From Sphingomonadales bacterium (GTDB lineage: Bacteria > Pseudomonadota > Alphaproteobacteria > Sphingomonadales > Sphingomonadaceae), in assembly GCA_027485485.1 (NCBI GenBank), contig JAIXQY010000141.1, positions 1 to 32,144 on the forward strand: a stretch of 32,144 nt of DNA. Reading direction: 5' to 3'. Of the stretch, positions 23,557 to 32,107 are shown in pieces. The notes under the pieces were generated by a model. It made no database searches, had not been told where the DNA came from, and was given only the letters and a program-made list of their open reading frames with translations. The first letter of the stretch is position 1. The number at the start of each line of letters is the position of its first letter. Position numbers and translations under genes: made by a program.

Positions 23557-24045
23557 ATGGCCGCCATCAGCATCCGCCCGGTTTCGAGCAGCGATGCCGC
23601 CGAACTGGCCGATCTGCTCAACGCCATCATCGCGCGCGGCGGCACCACCGCCTTTGAAACGCCGTTCACGCCAGACCGGCTTGACCATGCCTATCTCACC
23701 GGCCCCACCGTGCATTGCTGTTTCGTGGCCCACGATGATGACCAGTTGCTCGGCTTTCAGACACTGGGCACGCAAAGCTTCCTGCCGGCCGATATCGGCG
23801 ACATCGCCACATTCACCCGGCTGGGCGGCACGCAGGCCGGTGTTGGCTCCGCGTTGTTCGCCGCCACCACGGCGCGGGCCCGGCAACTGGGTCTTGCGGC
23901 GATCAACGCCACCATCCGCGGTGACAATGAAGGCGGCCTCACCTTTTACAGCCGCCTGGGCTTCATCGATCACGAAGTGGTGCCGGCCGTGCCGCTGAAG
24001 GACGGCACGCCCGTTGACCGGATCAGAAAGCGCTACAAGCTTTAA
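23557..24045 (+). CDS. GNAT family N-acetyltransferase
   Basis: This 162-residue single-domain acetyltransferase starts [22 protein letters not shown] and has an acetyl-CoA loop region [50 protein letters not shown], i.e. the G-x-G-x-A/G type loop followed by the N..GL.FY..LGF motif. It resembles amino-acid or phosphinothricin-type acetyltransferases ([10 protein letters not shown]). The substrate is unknown. GGAG five bases before the ATG at 23557 supports this start; a GTG at 23551 overlapping the previous stop is an alternative. The stop codon overlaps the ilvD stop by two bases on the other strand. Confidence 0.88.
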   Translation: MAAISIRPVSSSDAAELADLLNAIIARGGTTAFETPFTPDRLDHAYLTGPTVHCCFVAHDDDQLLGFQTLGTQSFLPADIGDIATFTRLGGTQAGVGSALFAATTARARQLGLAAINATIRGDNEGGLTFYSRLGFIDHEVVPAVPLKDGTPVDRIRKRYKL

Positions 24046-25760
24046 ATGTCGGCAAACATGTGGGTTTCCGCCGCCGCACCGGGATGCGTCACCGCGCCCA
24101 GCCTCGCCGGGCCCACCGTCTGCGCGAATTTCCAGATCGCGCCCGATTGATAACTGGTGCTGCGCGGCACCCACTTTGCCCGCCGCTCGGCCAATACCGC
24201 TTCATCCACCGCCAGATCGATGGTGCCGGCAATCGCATCGATGGTGATGATATCGCCATCCTCCACCAGCGCAATCGGCCCGCCTTCCGCCGCCTCTGGC
24301 CCAACATGCCCGATGCAGAAACCGCGCGTTGCGCCCGAAAACCGCCCATCGGTGATCAGCGCCACATCCTCGCCCAGCCCCAGGCCATAAAGCGCCGCCG
24401 TGGTGGACAGCATCTCGCGCATCCCCGGCCCGCCCTTGGGCCCTTCATACCGGATCACGATCACACAGCCCGGCACAATCCCGCGCGCCTCCACCACGGC
24501 AAAGGCGTCTTCCTCGCAATCAAACACCCGCGCCGGGCCGGAAAACACCAGATTCTTCATGCCCGCCACCTTCACGATGGCGCCTTCGGGGGCCAGATTG
24601 CCCTTCAGGCCAACCACGCCGCCGGTGGGCGACAAAGCGTTGGGCACCGAATAAATCACCTTCTGATCGGGGTTCCAGGTCACCTCGTCGATATTCTCGG
24701 CCAGCGTCTTGCCCGTCACCGTCATGCATTCGCCATGCAGGAAACCGGCATCAAACAACGCCTTCAACGCCATATAGACGCCGCCCGCGTCATACATGTC
24801 TTTGGCCACATAGCGCCCGCCCGGCTTCAGATCGGCAATATAGGGCGTCGTCTTGAAAATCTCGGCCATGTCGAACAGGTCGAAATCCACCCCGCATTCA
24901 TTGGCCATCGCCGGCAAATGCAGCGCTGCATTGGTCGATCCGCCGGTCGCTGCCACAATCCGCGCCGCATTTTCAAACGCCAGCCGCGTCGCCAGATCAC
25001 GCGGCCGGATATTCTTCTCGATCAGCGTCATGATCTGCCGCCCGGCAGCGATCGCGATATCCGCCCGGCTGGTATAAGGTGCTGGTGTCATGTTGCTGTT
25101 GGGCAGCGAAAGCCCGATCGCCTCCCCCACGCACGCCATGGTGTTGGCCGTGAACTGGCCGCCACACGCGCCATGGCCGGGGCAGGCAACCTTTTCCAGC
25201 GCCGTCAGCCGCGCCAACGGACAGTTGCCGGCGGCAAAGCCGCCCACCGCCTCGAACACGTCCACCACCGTCACGTCCTTGTCTTCAAAGCGGCCGGGCA
25301 GGATCGATCCGCCATAGACGAAGATGCTGGGCACATTCAGGCGCAGCATCGCCATCATCATGCCCGGCAGTGACTTGTCACAACCGGCAAAGCCGATCAG
25401 CGCATCATAACAATGGCCGCGCATCGAAAGCTCCACGCTGTCGGCGATGCAATCGCGCGAGACCAGGCTGGCCTTCATGCCCTGGTGGCCCATGGCAATA
25501 CCGTCCGTCACGGTGATGGTGTTGAACCGGCGCGGCATCCCGCCCGCCTCGTTCACGCCAATCCGCGCCGCATCGGCCTGCGCATCCAGGGTGGTGTTGC
25601 ACGGCGCCGAATCATTCCCGGCCGAGGCAATGCCCACGAACGGCCGGGCAATCTCTTCCTCCGAAAGCCCCATGGCATAATAATAGCTGCGATGCGGTGC
25701 CCGCTCCGGACCCACCGAAACATGGCGGCTGGGAAGCTTTGACTTGTCGAATCTTGTCAT
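24042..25760 (-). CDS. ilvD: Dihydroxy-acid dehydratase
   Basis: This 572-residue Fe-S enzyme dehydrates 2,3-dihydroxy-isovalerate and -methylvalerate to the keto acids for valine, leucine and isoleucine. The cluster cysteines are in [18 protein letters not shown] and [16 protein letters not shown]. The family regions [43 protein letters not shown] and [20 protein letters not shown] are intact. Residues around [20 protein letters not shown] are typical of IlvD rather than the Edd sugar-acid branch. GAGG lies seven bases before the ATG. It stands alone, without other ilv genes, and overlaps the convergent GNAT gene by four bases. Confidence 0.95.
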   Translation of the reverse strand: MTRFDKSKLPSRHVSVGPERAPHRSYYYAMGLSEEEIARPFVGIASAGNDSAPCNTTLDAQADAARIGVNEAGGMPRRFNTITVTDGIAMGHQGMKASLVSRDCIADSVELSMRGHCYDALIGFAGCDKSLPGMMMAMLRLNVPSIFVYGGSILPGRFEDKDVTVVDVFEAVGGFAAGNCPLARLTALEKVACPGHGACGGQFTANTMACVGEAIGLSLPNSNMTPAPYTSRADIAIAAGRQIMTLIEKNIRPRDLATRLAFENAARIVAATGGSTNAALHLPAMANECGVDFDLFDMAEIFKTTPYIADLKPGGRYVAKDMYDAGGVYMALKALFDAGFLHGECMTVTGKTLAENIDEVTWNPDQKVIYSVPNALSPTGGVVGLKGNLAPEGAIVKVAGMKNLVFSGPARVFDCEEDAFAVVEARGIVPGCVIVIRYEGPKGGPGMREMLSTTAALYGLGLGEDVALITDGRFSGATRGFCIGHVGPEAAEGGPIALVEDGDIITIDAIAGTIDLAVDEAVLAERRAKWVPRSTSYQSGAIWKFAQTVGPARLGAVTHPGAAAETHMFADI

Positions 25761-25856
25761 TTTGGGGCCTCAATCAATAACAAAATTGCCCTGCCTCAGC
25801 CGCGCGCACCGGTCAAGCGTGGAGTGGGGCCATGCTGTCGCCGCCGGCGGCCGCCT

Positions 25857-25971
25857 GGCCAGTTTTGACACTTGTTACGAATCCGGCGGGATTCAGCCTT
25901 GTTTTTGCACGCCTATCGCCATCATCCAGCGACAGGCATCATCATGACAGGCTTTGCCGCTGTAGGACAGG
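25857..25971 (-). repeat. Dispersed ~110-nt repeat, copy B
   Basis: Read on the minus strand it begins CCTGTCCTACAG (25971 to 25960), has a variable middle, and ends with the 49-base block (25905 to 25857) shared with copy A at 44 of 49 positions, including the GAATCC/GGATTC hairpin and GTGTCAAAAC-TGGCC. It lies in the divergent gap between ilvD (start 25760) and the VOC gene (start 26036), so it may supply or disrupt promoter sequence there. No terminal direct repeats of target sequence were seen. Confidence 0.85.
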
Positions 25972-26035
25972 ACGCCCGCTTGCCGATAGGCCGGGCAAGG
26001 CGCAGGCTGCACCGGACAGACGACAGGAGCGGAAC

Positions 26036-26416
26036 ATGGGGGTGGAGGGCATTGGCGGCATCTTTTTCCGGGCGCACGACCCGGAGGGTTTGAGCGCCTG
26101 GTACAAGCAGCACCTGAACATCGGGGCCGGCTGCAACGCTGATGCCATGGGGCCAGTGGACGAATGGGCGTGGATGACGATGGCCGGGCCCGTGGTGTTT
26201 GCCCCCTTCCCCGCCGACACCAGCTACTTCGCTGCCGACAAGGCCTTCATGATCAACCTGCGCGTGTCGGGAATTGACGATATGATTGCCGGTTTGCGCG
26301 GCAGTGGCATTGCAGTGGAAACCCGCGCCGAATGGGATGCGCCCGAAACCGGCCGCTTTGCCCGGCTGCATGATCCGGAAGGCAATGCCATCGAACTGTG
26401 GCAGCCGCCCGCCTAG
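26036..26416 (+). CDS. Glyoxalase/bleomycin-resistance-type (VOC) protein
   Basis: This 126-residue single-domain protein has the vicinal-oxygen-chelate layout: GIGGIFFRAHDPEGLSAWYKQHLNI at the N-terminus and the diagnostic ARLHDPEGNAIELWQPP at the C-terminus with the metal-ligand Glu in the IELW motif. It may be a lyase, isomerase or binding protein; the substrate is not predictable. AGGAG six bases before the ATG sets the start; a longer frame upstream runs through the dispersed repeat and is rejected. It is divergent from ilvD. Confidence 0.88.
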   Translation: MGVEGIGGIFFRAHDPEGLSAWYKQHLNIGAGCNADAMGPVDEWAWMTMAGPVVFAPFPADTSYFAADKAFMINLRVSGIDDMIAGLRGSGIAVETRAEWDAPETGRFARLHDPEGNAIELWQPPA

Positions 26417-26572
26417 ATGTTTGATCCCACGCCTGTTTTCAAGTGCGCCCGAACCAAAGCCACGCCTTCAAGCTGGCGCGGGCCAGCATCAATCGTGGAG
26501 CGCGAACCGCATTGATAGAACATGGGCCCACCGATATACACAAGGAACCTGCCACCATCGTCCGGAGCGTCC

Positions 26573-27829
26573 ATGCTGCTTGAACTGTTTTTTGCTGCTG
26601 CAGTATCGCAAGCGCCAATTGTTGTTCCCGCCGATGAAACGGCCCAGTTCAAATGGGATGGCGGCGCCCTGAAGTTCGATCCTGCCTGCCGGGATTACAC
26701 GCTGGACACTGTGCAGACCGATACCAATTGTGCAGCACGCGTGGCAAAGGGCGAAGCAGGGCCCGCGCTGGCAATCGCAGCCAGGACCTTGGGCACCGCT
26801 CCTGCCCGCGCGGCAGATGCGGTCAAGCTTCTGGAACATGCCGTGGCCGTGACTGACAGTCCGGCTGTGCATTATCTGCTGGGCAATGTGCTGAGCAGCG
26901 GCCAGCAAGCGCAGCCTGATTATCGGCGGGCCGTGCACCATCTCACCATCGCTGCCGATCGCGGCAATCCGGCCGCTGCCGATCTGCTGGCCGGCCTGCT
27001 GATTTTGGGCAAGGGCGCGCCGCGCGATGTGCCGCGCGGGTTGCGCTATTATGAAAGCGCGGCGGCCAATGGCTTCCCCCAGGCCGCCATCAGGCTTGGC
27101 ATTCTCTATCTGTCAGGCAAACAGTTGCCGAAGGATCCGGCCAAGGGCCAGGCCTGGCTGGATGCGGCCGCCGCCGCCAATGTGCCCGGTGCCGCGCAAT
27201 ATGCGGCGCTGGCCAAGGCGCAGGACAAGATCCGGAATTTCCAGTTGATCCCTGCGCCCAACCCGGCCGACGTGAAGGCCGTGCGCTATGGCACCTTTGA
27301 CAATCCGGATATTCCGCCCGGCTTTGGCTTTGATCTGGCGTTCCAGGCCGTGCACGATGCGCCGATTGATGATCCGGCAACATTGGCTCGGCTTGAGGCC
27401 GGCAAATCCACCCTGCCCACCCCCTATCTGTATGAACTGGCGCGCCGGCTTGGCCCGAAGGATGCCGCCCGCAGCGCAATCACCTATCTGGTTGCCCGCA
27501 TGCGCATGGCCTATGATTCCAGCCGCTGCAGCGATCCGGCCGCCACCGAGAGCCTGGGCGCGTGGGACAAGCTGTTCATAAGTGAAATGGCCTTCCTGTT
27601 CGCAAACGGATTGCCGGGTGCCCCGCTCATGGCGGCAGCCCTGGCCCAGGAAGCCACCCTGCCCGCCGATACCCAGCCGTGGTGGGTGTGCCGATCAGGC
27701 ATGGCCGCGATGACCGCCGCGATGGAAGGCAAGCCCGGCCCGCTGCAATTGAACCCCGAATCAGACTGGCCAGCCCTGCGTGCCCAGGCGCGCGCGCCCT
27801 ACGAACGCCGGGCTGCGGCCGGCAAATGA
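26573..27829 (+). CDS. Exported Sel1/TPR-like repeat protein
   Basis: This 418-residue protein has a short signal-like N-terminus (MLLELFFAAAVSQA) and Sel1-type repeats between about residues 95 and 210: VHHLTIAADRGNPAAADLLAGLLILGKG, GLRYYESAAANGFPQAAIRLGILYLSGK and GQAWLDAAAAANVPGAAQYAALAK. The C-terminal half, with paired Cys residues (RCSDPAA, WWVCRSG), has no recognised family. Sel1 proteins usually act as scaffolds in envelope or signalling complexes. CGGAG five bases before the ATG supports this start over an in-frame ATG at 26522. The gene stands alone and converges with the N-formylglutamate amidohydrolase gene, 11 bases away. Confidence 0.8.
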   Translation: MLLELFFAAAVSQAPIVVPADETAQFKWDGGALKFDPACRDYTLDTVQTDTNCAARVAKGEAGPALAIAARTLGTAPARAADAVKLLEHAVAVTDSPAVHYLLGNVLSSGQQAQPDYRRAVHHLTIAADRGNPAAADLLAGLLILGKGAPRDVPRGLRYYESAAANGFPQAAIRLGILYLSGKQLPKDPAKGQAWLDAAAAANVPGAAQYAALAKAQDKIRNFQLIPAPNPADVKAVRYGTFDNPDIPPGFGFDLAFQAVHDAPIDDPATLARLEAGKSTLPTPYLYELARRLGPKDAARSAITYLVARMRMAYDSSRCSDPAATESLGAWDKLFISEMAFLFANGLPGAPLMAAALAQEATLPADTQPWWVCRSGMAAMTAAMEGKPGPLQLNPESDWPALRAQARAPYERRAAAGK

Positions 27830-27840
27830 GGCGCTGAACG

Positions 27841-28557
27841 CTAAAGCCCGCGCCGCACCGTTGCGATGCAATCAGCGAGGATATGGGTCCAGCGGGCGAC
27901 GCCCGTCTTGTCCTGCAACCCGTCGTTGCGCACTTCGATGCCGAGATAGGGAATGTGGGCCGCTTCGGCGTGGCGGTCCATCGTGTAGTTGAGGTCGCGG
28001 CCCGAGTAAGGCTGGTTGTCCCCCACGTGCAGGCCGCGGCTGGCCAGCGCAACGAGGCCCAAGCGGGCGGCGCGGTCATCCATGTTGTACAGGATGCCCA
28101 CCGGCCAGGGGCGCTGCTCATCGGGCCGTGTGGCCAGGCGCGGCGTGAAGCTGTGGATGGAGATGATCAGCGCCGGGCGCACGCGCACGATCTCGGCGGC
28201 GATGGCGTCGTGATAGGGCACGTGGATGGCGCTCACCCGCAGTTCCCGCTCCTCGACCGGAAGATCCCAGTTGCCGGGGATCAGATGGCCATCGCTGCTG
28301 GCCGGCACGGCGCCCAGATCGGCGGGGTCGCGGTTTAGATCGACCACCAGCCGCGAGACGGTGGCAATGATCGCCGGGGCCGACAGTGCGCGGGCCAGCC
28401 GGCGGGTGAGCGCATCGGAGCCGATATCCACCGCAACATGATCGGCCAGCAGCGCGGCGGGCACGCCCAGATCGATACCCGGCGGCACGTCTGCCGAGGC
28501 ATGATCGGCGATCAACAGAATGTCGGCCGTGCCGGGCAGGATTTCGGGCAATCGCAT
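27841..28557 (-). CDS. N-formylglutamate amidohydrolase family protein
   Basis: This 238-residue protein shows the family pattern: ILLIADHASADVPPGIDLG, VDIGSDALTRRLARAL, SRLVVDLNRDP, HVPYHDAIAAEI, LIISIHSFTP, VGILYNMDDRA and VGDNQPYSGRDLNYTMDRHAE. The conserved His, Asp and Glu residues in these motifs likely bind zinc. Classical members hydrolyse N-formylglutamate in histidine breakdown, but no hut genes are nearby, so another N-formyl or amide substrate is possible. AAAGG precedes the ATG at 28557; an upstream in-frame start would include the terminator hairpin of the preceding gene and is rejected. Confidence 0.88.
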   Translation of the reverse strand: MRLPEILPGTADILLIADHASADVPPGIDLGVPAALLADHVAVDIGSDALTRRLARALSAPAIIATVSRLVVDLNRDPADLGAVPASSDGHLIPGNWDLPVEERELRVSAIHVPYHDAIAAEIVRVRPALIISIHSFTPRLATRPDEQRPWPVGILYNMDDRAARLGLVALASRGLHVGDNQPYSGRDLNYTMDRHAEAAHIPYLGIEVRNDGLQDKTGVARWTHILADCIATVRRGL

Positions 28558-28581
28558 CGGCCTTTCATAGCCATGCGGTGC

Positions 28582-28618
28582 GAATAAGAAAATGGCCCGG
28601 CGGGGGGCCGCCGGGCCA
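28582..28618 (-). terminator. Intrinsic terminator after the 99-residue exported protein gene
   Basis: A perfect 11-bp stem (28593-28603 with 28608-28618) with a four-base loop is followed on the minus strand by a T-rich tract (TTTTCTTATT region, 28582-28592). It starts about 58 bases after the stop codon at 28677. Confidence 0.85.
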
Positions 28619-28676
28619 GAGGTCATCCTGGGCTCAGGATGGGAGGAAAGATCGTCCCGGCAGGCCGGGAAGCCGC

Positions 28677-28976
28677 TTACTGACCGGCGGTGGCGGTCGG
28701 CAGGGCAGCCAGTTCGGTGCCGAGCAGCTTGGCAGCGGCGGCGAACTTCTTGCCGGCTTCGAACTTGGCATCCGAAGCGCACAGCTTTTCGCCAGTGGCG
28801 ACCAGCTTGACGGCCTTGGCGGCATCTTCACCGGTCTTGGTGGCGGCCAGGGTGCGGATCTGGGCCGGGGTGGCGGTGCAGCTGACGGTGGCGGCAGTGG
28901 CCGGGGCAGCAGCGGCGCCAACGAAGGTGACGGCGGCGAAGATGGCGAGCGGCAGAGCGATGATACGGTTGGTCAT
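28677..28976 (-). CDS. Exported 99-residue Ala/Lys-rich protein, unknown function
   Basis: The protein starts with a signal peptide (MTNRIIALPLAIFAAVTFVGAAAAPATA, cleavage probably after ATA) and has a mature part of about 70 residues that is helical, rich in Ala, Lys and Thr, with two Cys (VSCTATPAQIR and KLCASDAKF) that could form a disulfide in the periplasm. AGGAGAAG seven or so bases before the ATG, and an intrinsic terminator downstream, show an independent and well-built transcription unit. No family was recognised. It is preceded by a 340-base gene-free region full of short inverted repeats. Confidence 0.82.
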   Translation of the reverse strand: MTNRIIALPLAIFAAVTFVGAAAAPATAATVSCTATPAQIRTLAATKTGEDAAKAVKLVATGEKLCASDAKFEAGKKFAAAAKLLGTELAALPTATAGQ

Positions 28977-29316
28977 GGGTCTTCTCCTGTTACAGCAAGA
29001 AAGGGCTGCACCTGCTTGAAATTTCGGTTGATTTGAACCGCGGCAACCGGCCCCGAGGGGGGAGGTTAGAGCCGGCCTGAGCGCTGCTCAAATCAACTGT
29101 CCCCGGTTTAAGCGCGGCTCAGTTGCTGGTCAACCGTTATTTTGAGCGTGAATCAGCTTGGTGCAGTGCACCATAATGATTTCAACGTGTTGGCAAAATG
29201 ACGTAGGGGATAATGCGGCGTTGCGGCACTGGCTTTTCGGCCGTTTCAAGCCCGACTCAGCTGATATTTCGAGTCGCACTCATGTTCAGGTGAGCCCGAC
29301 TCAGGATTGAGTCGCT
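28977..29316. promoter_or_regulatory. Gene-free region with repeated AGCsCGrCTCAG motifs and palindromes
   Basis: No gene is supported in these 340 bases. Three related 12-mers, AGCGCGGCTCAG (29111-29122), AGCCCGACTCAG (29249-29260) and AGCCCGACTCAG (29293-29304), are present, along with the palindromes GAGT-CGC-ACTC (29271-29281) and GACTCA-GGAT-TGAGTC (29298-29313). A 10-base inverted repeat, GTTGATTTGA (29027-29036) with TCAAATCAAC (29088-29097), lies near the small gene. The DNA is more AT-rich than its surroundings. It should hold the promoter and operators of the 99-residue exported protein gene, or a small RNA. Confidence 0.5.
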
Positions 29317-30132
29317 TCAGCGCACCCGGGTGGCGGCCAACCACCAGCCGCTGCCGGCCAGTGCCCGCGCGGTGGCATCGCGTGCCGCATCGCTGGCAAA
29401 CATGGCCAGGCAGGTGGCCCCGGAACCGCTCATGCGCACCAGTTGCGCCGCGCTGGCCGCCAGCGCCGCCAGCACATCGGCAATCACCGGCTGGATCGCC
29501 ACGGCCGCCGCCGTCATGTCGTTGCGCAGATCGGCCAGCGGCGTGGCGGGATCGATGCCGCCATGATCAACCCGGTCCCAGCCGGCAAACACCGGCCCGG
29601 TGGGCACCGCCACGCGCGGATTGACCAGCAGAAGCGGCGTGCCGGCCATGGTATCGGGCCAGGGCGACAATTGCTCGCCCTTCCCCGCGCCCAGCATCGT
29701 CTGGCTGAACACGCACACCGGCACATCGGCGCCCAGCGGCTCGCCCAGCGCCGCCAGCCGTTCCAGCGGCCAATTGAGGCCCCACAGCCGGTTGAGCAGC
29801 CGCAGCGCCGCCGCGGCATCGGCCGAACCACCGCCCAGCCCGGCCGCCACCGGAATCTGCTTGTCCAGCTGCAGGCGGGCATTGGGCGTGATCCCAGCCG
29901 CCGCCGCCAGCGCCTGGGCGGCGCGCAGCACCAGATTGTCATCACCCACATCCGCCGCCGCCGCCGTCGGCCCGCTCAGGGCCAGGCTCAGGCCGTCGGC
30001 CAGCTCGCCAGACAATGTGTCGCCAAACTCGGTGAAGGCGAACACGCTTTCCAGATCATGATAGCCATCAGGCCGCCGCCGGCGCAGGTGCAGCGCCAGG
30101 TTGATCTTGGCCGGGGCGGGTTCGTGCATCAT
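29317..30132 (-). CDS. ispE: 4-diphosphocytidyl-2-C-methyl-D-erythritol kinase
   Basis: This 271-residue GHMP kinase phosphorylates CDP-methylerythritol in the MEP isoprenoid pathway. Landmarks are APAKINLALHLRRRRPDGYHDLESVF near the N-terminus, the ATP-binding PVAAGLGGGSADAAAALR, GADVPVC and the C-terminal VRMSGSGATCLAMF. The start at 30132 matches the usual short N-terminus before AKIN. An in-frame ATG at 30165, seven bases after the upstream TPR gene's stop, is an alternative giving 282 residues; an ATG directly after the chosen one (30129) has the better-spaced AAGG. It follows the TPR gene in the same direction, a common pairing in alphaproteobacteria, and shares the pathway with dxr in this window. 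Confidence 0.95.
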   Translation of the reverse strand: MMHEPAPAKINLALHLRRRRPDGYHDLESVFAFTEFGDTLSGELADGLSLALSGPTAAAADVGDDNLVLRAAQALAAAAGITPNARLQLDKQIPVAAGLGGGSADAAAALRLLNRLWGLNWPLERLAALGEPLGADVPVCVFSQTMLGAGKGEQLSPWPDTMAGTPLLLVNPRVAVPTGPVFAGWDRVDHGGIDPATPLADLRNDMTAAAVAIQPVIADVLAALAASAAQLVRMSGSGATCLAMFASDAARDATARALAGSGWWLAATRVR

Positions 30133-30172
30133 GGCCTTGCCCTGTGGAGCGGCCCAACCGGTCATTCAACCG

Positions 30173-31858
30173 CTATTTCTGCGCCAGCATCGCCGGGGCT
30201 GCATCCAGGCCATAATCCAGCCGGGCCTGCAGCCGGCGGCGCTCTTCGGCATCGCTGGCCCCCGTTCCAACCACGGCCAGCGCCTGTCGCCAGCGGAAGC
30301 GCGCTTCGATGCGCCGGCCCTGGCCCCACAGCGCATCGCCCAGATGGCTGGTGATGGTGGGGTCTTCCGGTTCCAGCGCCAGCGCGCGTTCCAGCGTCAC
30401 CACCGCCTGATCGGTCTGGCCCAGCTTTACCTGCATCCAGCCCAGCGAGTCGATGATGCCGCCGTCGCCCGGGCGCAAGGCCGCCGCCCGCTCGATCATG
30501 CTGCGCGCCGCCTCCGTCTGTTCGCCGCGCTCCATCAGGCTGTAGCCCAGATAATTCAGCACGCCCGGCTCTTCGGGCACCAACGCCAGTGCCGCTTTCA
30601 GATCGGCCTCAGCCCCCGCCCAATCGCCGGCACGATCCCGCATCATGCCGCGCAGGAAATGCAGGTTCCACGCCGAAGCACCCATGCCGGCGCCAAAACG
30701 GTCAATCGCCTGGCCATAGGCCAGCGCCGCCTGCGCATGGCGGCCCTTGCGCTGATGCCAGGCCGCCAGCCCGCCCAGATCCTCGGGCGTGGCACCCGGC
30801 GCCGCCGCGGCCGCCTGCAACAGCGCGCCAGCCGCCTCGGCCTCCCCGCTGGCTTCGAACAGATCGGCCTGCCGCCCGCGCACCATCTCATCCAGCCCAT
30901 AGCCGGCAGGCACCTTGGCAAAGGCCGCCAGCGCCGCCTGATTCTGCCCGCTGCGCGCCAGAAGATCGCCCACCGTCACCCAGGCCAGCGGCTGTTCGGG
31001 CGCCATGAAGCTGGCCAGCCGGGCAAACAGCAGCGCCAGCGGCTCGGCCCGCTCACGCGCCAGATCGGTCGAAAGCCGAACGAACATCCACGCCAGCCCG
31101 GTGCGGGCATCCGGCGCCACCGGGCCCAGCCGCTTGCCGGCCTCCAGCTTCTGCCGCGCCACCGCTGTCTGCCGATCGGATGGGAACAGCACCGCCAGCG
31201 CCTCGTCCCGCCGCCCGGCCATGGCCAGCGCATCGGCCTGACCCTGGCGCAGCACGGCCGTGGCCGGCCCGCCGCCGGCCCGCGCCTGGCGATAGGCCGC
31301 CGCCGCCTGATCCCAGCGGCCCAGCTCGGCCAGCATATGCGCCCGCTGTTCCGCCACATAGGCGCGCATGAACCCCTGGGTGCGCTGCGGATCGAGCGCG
31401 GCCAGCGCCGCCTCCGGCTCACCCCGGGCAAACATCGCCCAGGCATCAATGATCGGCCCGGCCACCATCGGCCAGCCCGGCCCGGCCAGCGCCTTGCGCA
31501 ACTGGGTCACCGCCGCCGCATCCTTGCGCAGCACCGCATCGGCCAGCCGGGTGATCGCCACGGTGGGATCGGCATCGCCGGCCGTGCCCAACTGGCGCGC
31601 CAGTTGAAAGGCACGCTTGGCATCGCCAGAGGCCATCGCCAGTTCCCAGGTGCGGCGGGTCACGCCACTGGCCGCCGGATCGGCCGCGCGCACCTCCTCC
31701 ATCAGTTTCGCCGCCAGCCCAACCTCCTTGTCGAGCACGGCATAGCGGCTGAACATATAGGCGTGCAGCGCCGGATCAGGCGCGCGCACCGGCTTGGCAG
31801 CCTGGGCCGCCGTGGTGGTGAGGGCCAGCAGGGCGGCGATGATCGGGGTTGCGCGCAT
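30173..31858 (-). CDS. Exported tetratricopeptide-repeat protein
   Basis: This 561-residue protein has a signal peptide (MRATPIIAALLALTTTAAQAA) and is otherwise nearly all helix-turn-helix repeats. Clear TPR units lie in the C-terminal half: AGAEADLKAALALVPEEPGVLNYLGYSLMERG, EAARSMIERAAALRPGDGGIIDSLGWMQVKLG and QAVVTLERALALEPEDPTITSHLGDALWGQG. The LNYLGYSL and IIDSLGW motifs are shared with a group of alphaproteobacterial periplasmic or outer-membrane-associated TPR proteins commonly found next to ispE. It probably acts as a protein-interaction scaffold in the envelope. No good Shine-Dalgarno sequence precedes the ATG, and the start is set by the signal peptide. Confidence 0.87.
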   Translation of the reverse strand: MRATPIIAALLALTTTAAQAAKPVRAPDPALHAYMFSRYAVLDKEVGLAAKLMEEVRAADPAASGVTRRTWELAMASGDAKRAFQLARQLGTAGDADPTVAITRLADAVLRKDAAAVTQLRKALAGPGWPMVAGPIIDAWAMFARGEPEAALAALDPQRTQGFMRAYVAEQRAHMLAELGRWDQAAAAYRQARAGGGPATAVLRQGQADALAMAGRRDEALAVLFPSDRQTAVARQKLEAGKRLGPVAPDARTGLAWMFVRLSTDLARERAEPLALLFARLASFMAPEQPLAWVTVGDLLARSGQNQAALAAFAKVPAGYGLDEMVRGRQADLFEASGEAEAAGALLQAAAAAPGATPEDLGGLAAWHQRKGRHAQAALAYGQAIDRFGAGMGASAWNLHFLRGMMRDRAGDWAGAEADLKAALALVPEEPGVLNYLGYSLMERGEQTEAARSMIERAAALRPGDGGIIDSLGWMQVKLGQTDQAVVTLERALALEPEDPTITSHLGDALWGQGRRIEARFRWRQALAVVGTGASDAEERRRLQARLDYGLDAAPAMLAQK

Positions 31859-31934
31859 GTTGCATTTTCATGGCGCGGGCGGGGGGGATTGTCGAGAGGG
31901 GGGAGGGTCGCGGGGGGCATATGGACAGGCTCGC

Positions 31935-31957
31935 TCATGCCGAGCTTGTCGAGGCAC
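31935..31957. repeat. Half-copy of a TCATGC-type intergenic repeat
   Basis: TCATGCCGAGCTTGTCGAGG and the next CAC form an intergenic sequence related to the arms of the palindrome at 6309-6411 (TCATGCTGAACTTG form). Only one arm is present here, upstream of the TPR gene. Confidence 0.6.
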
Positions 31958-31992
31958 GGCACGGACTCAAGGCGTGTGCGGTTGGGCGCGGC

Positions 31993-32062
31993 CGGCGGCG
32001 GAGCCGCCGAGTCCGCTGGAGGGGTGGAAGGAAGAGGGAGGGAGAGCGTGGCGGAGCCACGC
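31993..32062. other. Two GGA-loop hairpins in the right-end intergenic region
   Basis: CGGCGGC-GGA-GCCGCCG (31993-32009) and GCGTGGC-GGA-GCCACGC (32046-32062) are perfect 7-bp hairpins with the same GGA loop, 36 bases apart. No coding frame is supported between 31859 and 32144. They may be part of a small transcript ending at the terminator at 32079-32107, or simple GC-rich intergenic filler. Confidence 0.5.
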
Positions 32063-32078
32063 CGTCGGACGACACACG

Positions 32079-32107
32079 AAAAAGGCGGCTTGAGAGCCGC
32101 CTTTTTT
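32079..32107. terminator. Bidirectional intrinsic terminator
   Basis: A 12-bp stem AAAAAGGCGGCT (32079-32090) with AGCCGCCTTTTT (32095-32106), loop TGAG, gives a T run on both strands (six T on plus, five on minus). Since the genes to its left run leftward, it most likely ends a minus-strand gene lying beyond the right edge, or a plus-strand small RNA. Confidence 0.88.

Noticed and set aside
24042-25760. 6-phosphogluconate dehydratase or another sugar-acid dehydratase instead of IlvD
   Set aside because: N-terminal and cluster-motif sequence fit dihydroxy-acid dehydratase closely; no sugar-acid genes are nearby.
25744-25947. Short frames through the dispersed repeat encoding similar peptides (NPAGFSL or ESGGIQPCF) in both copies
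   Set aside because: The peptides are alike simply because the DNA is alike in every frame; there is no ribosome site, and the flanking parts of the frames differ.
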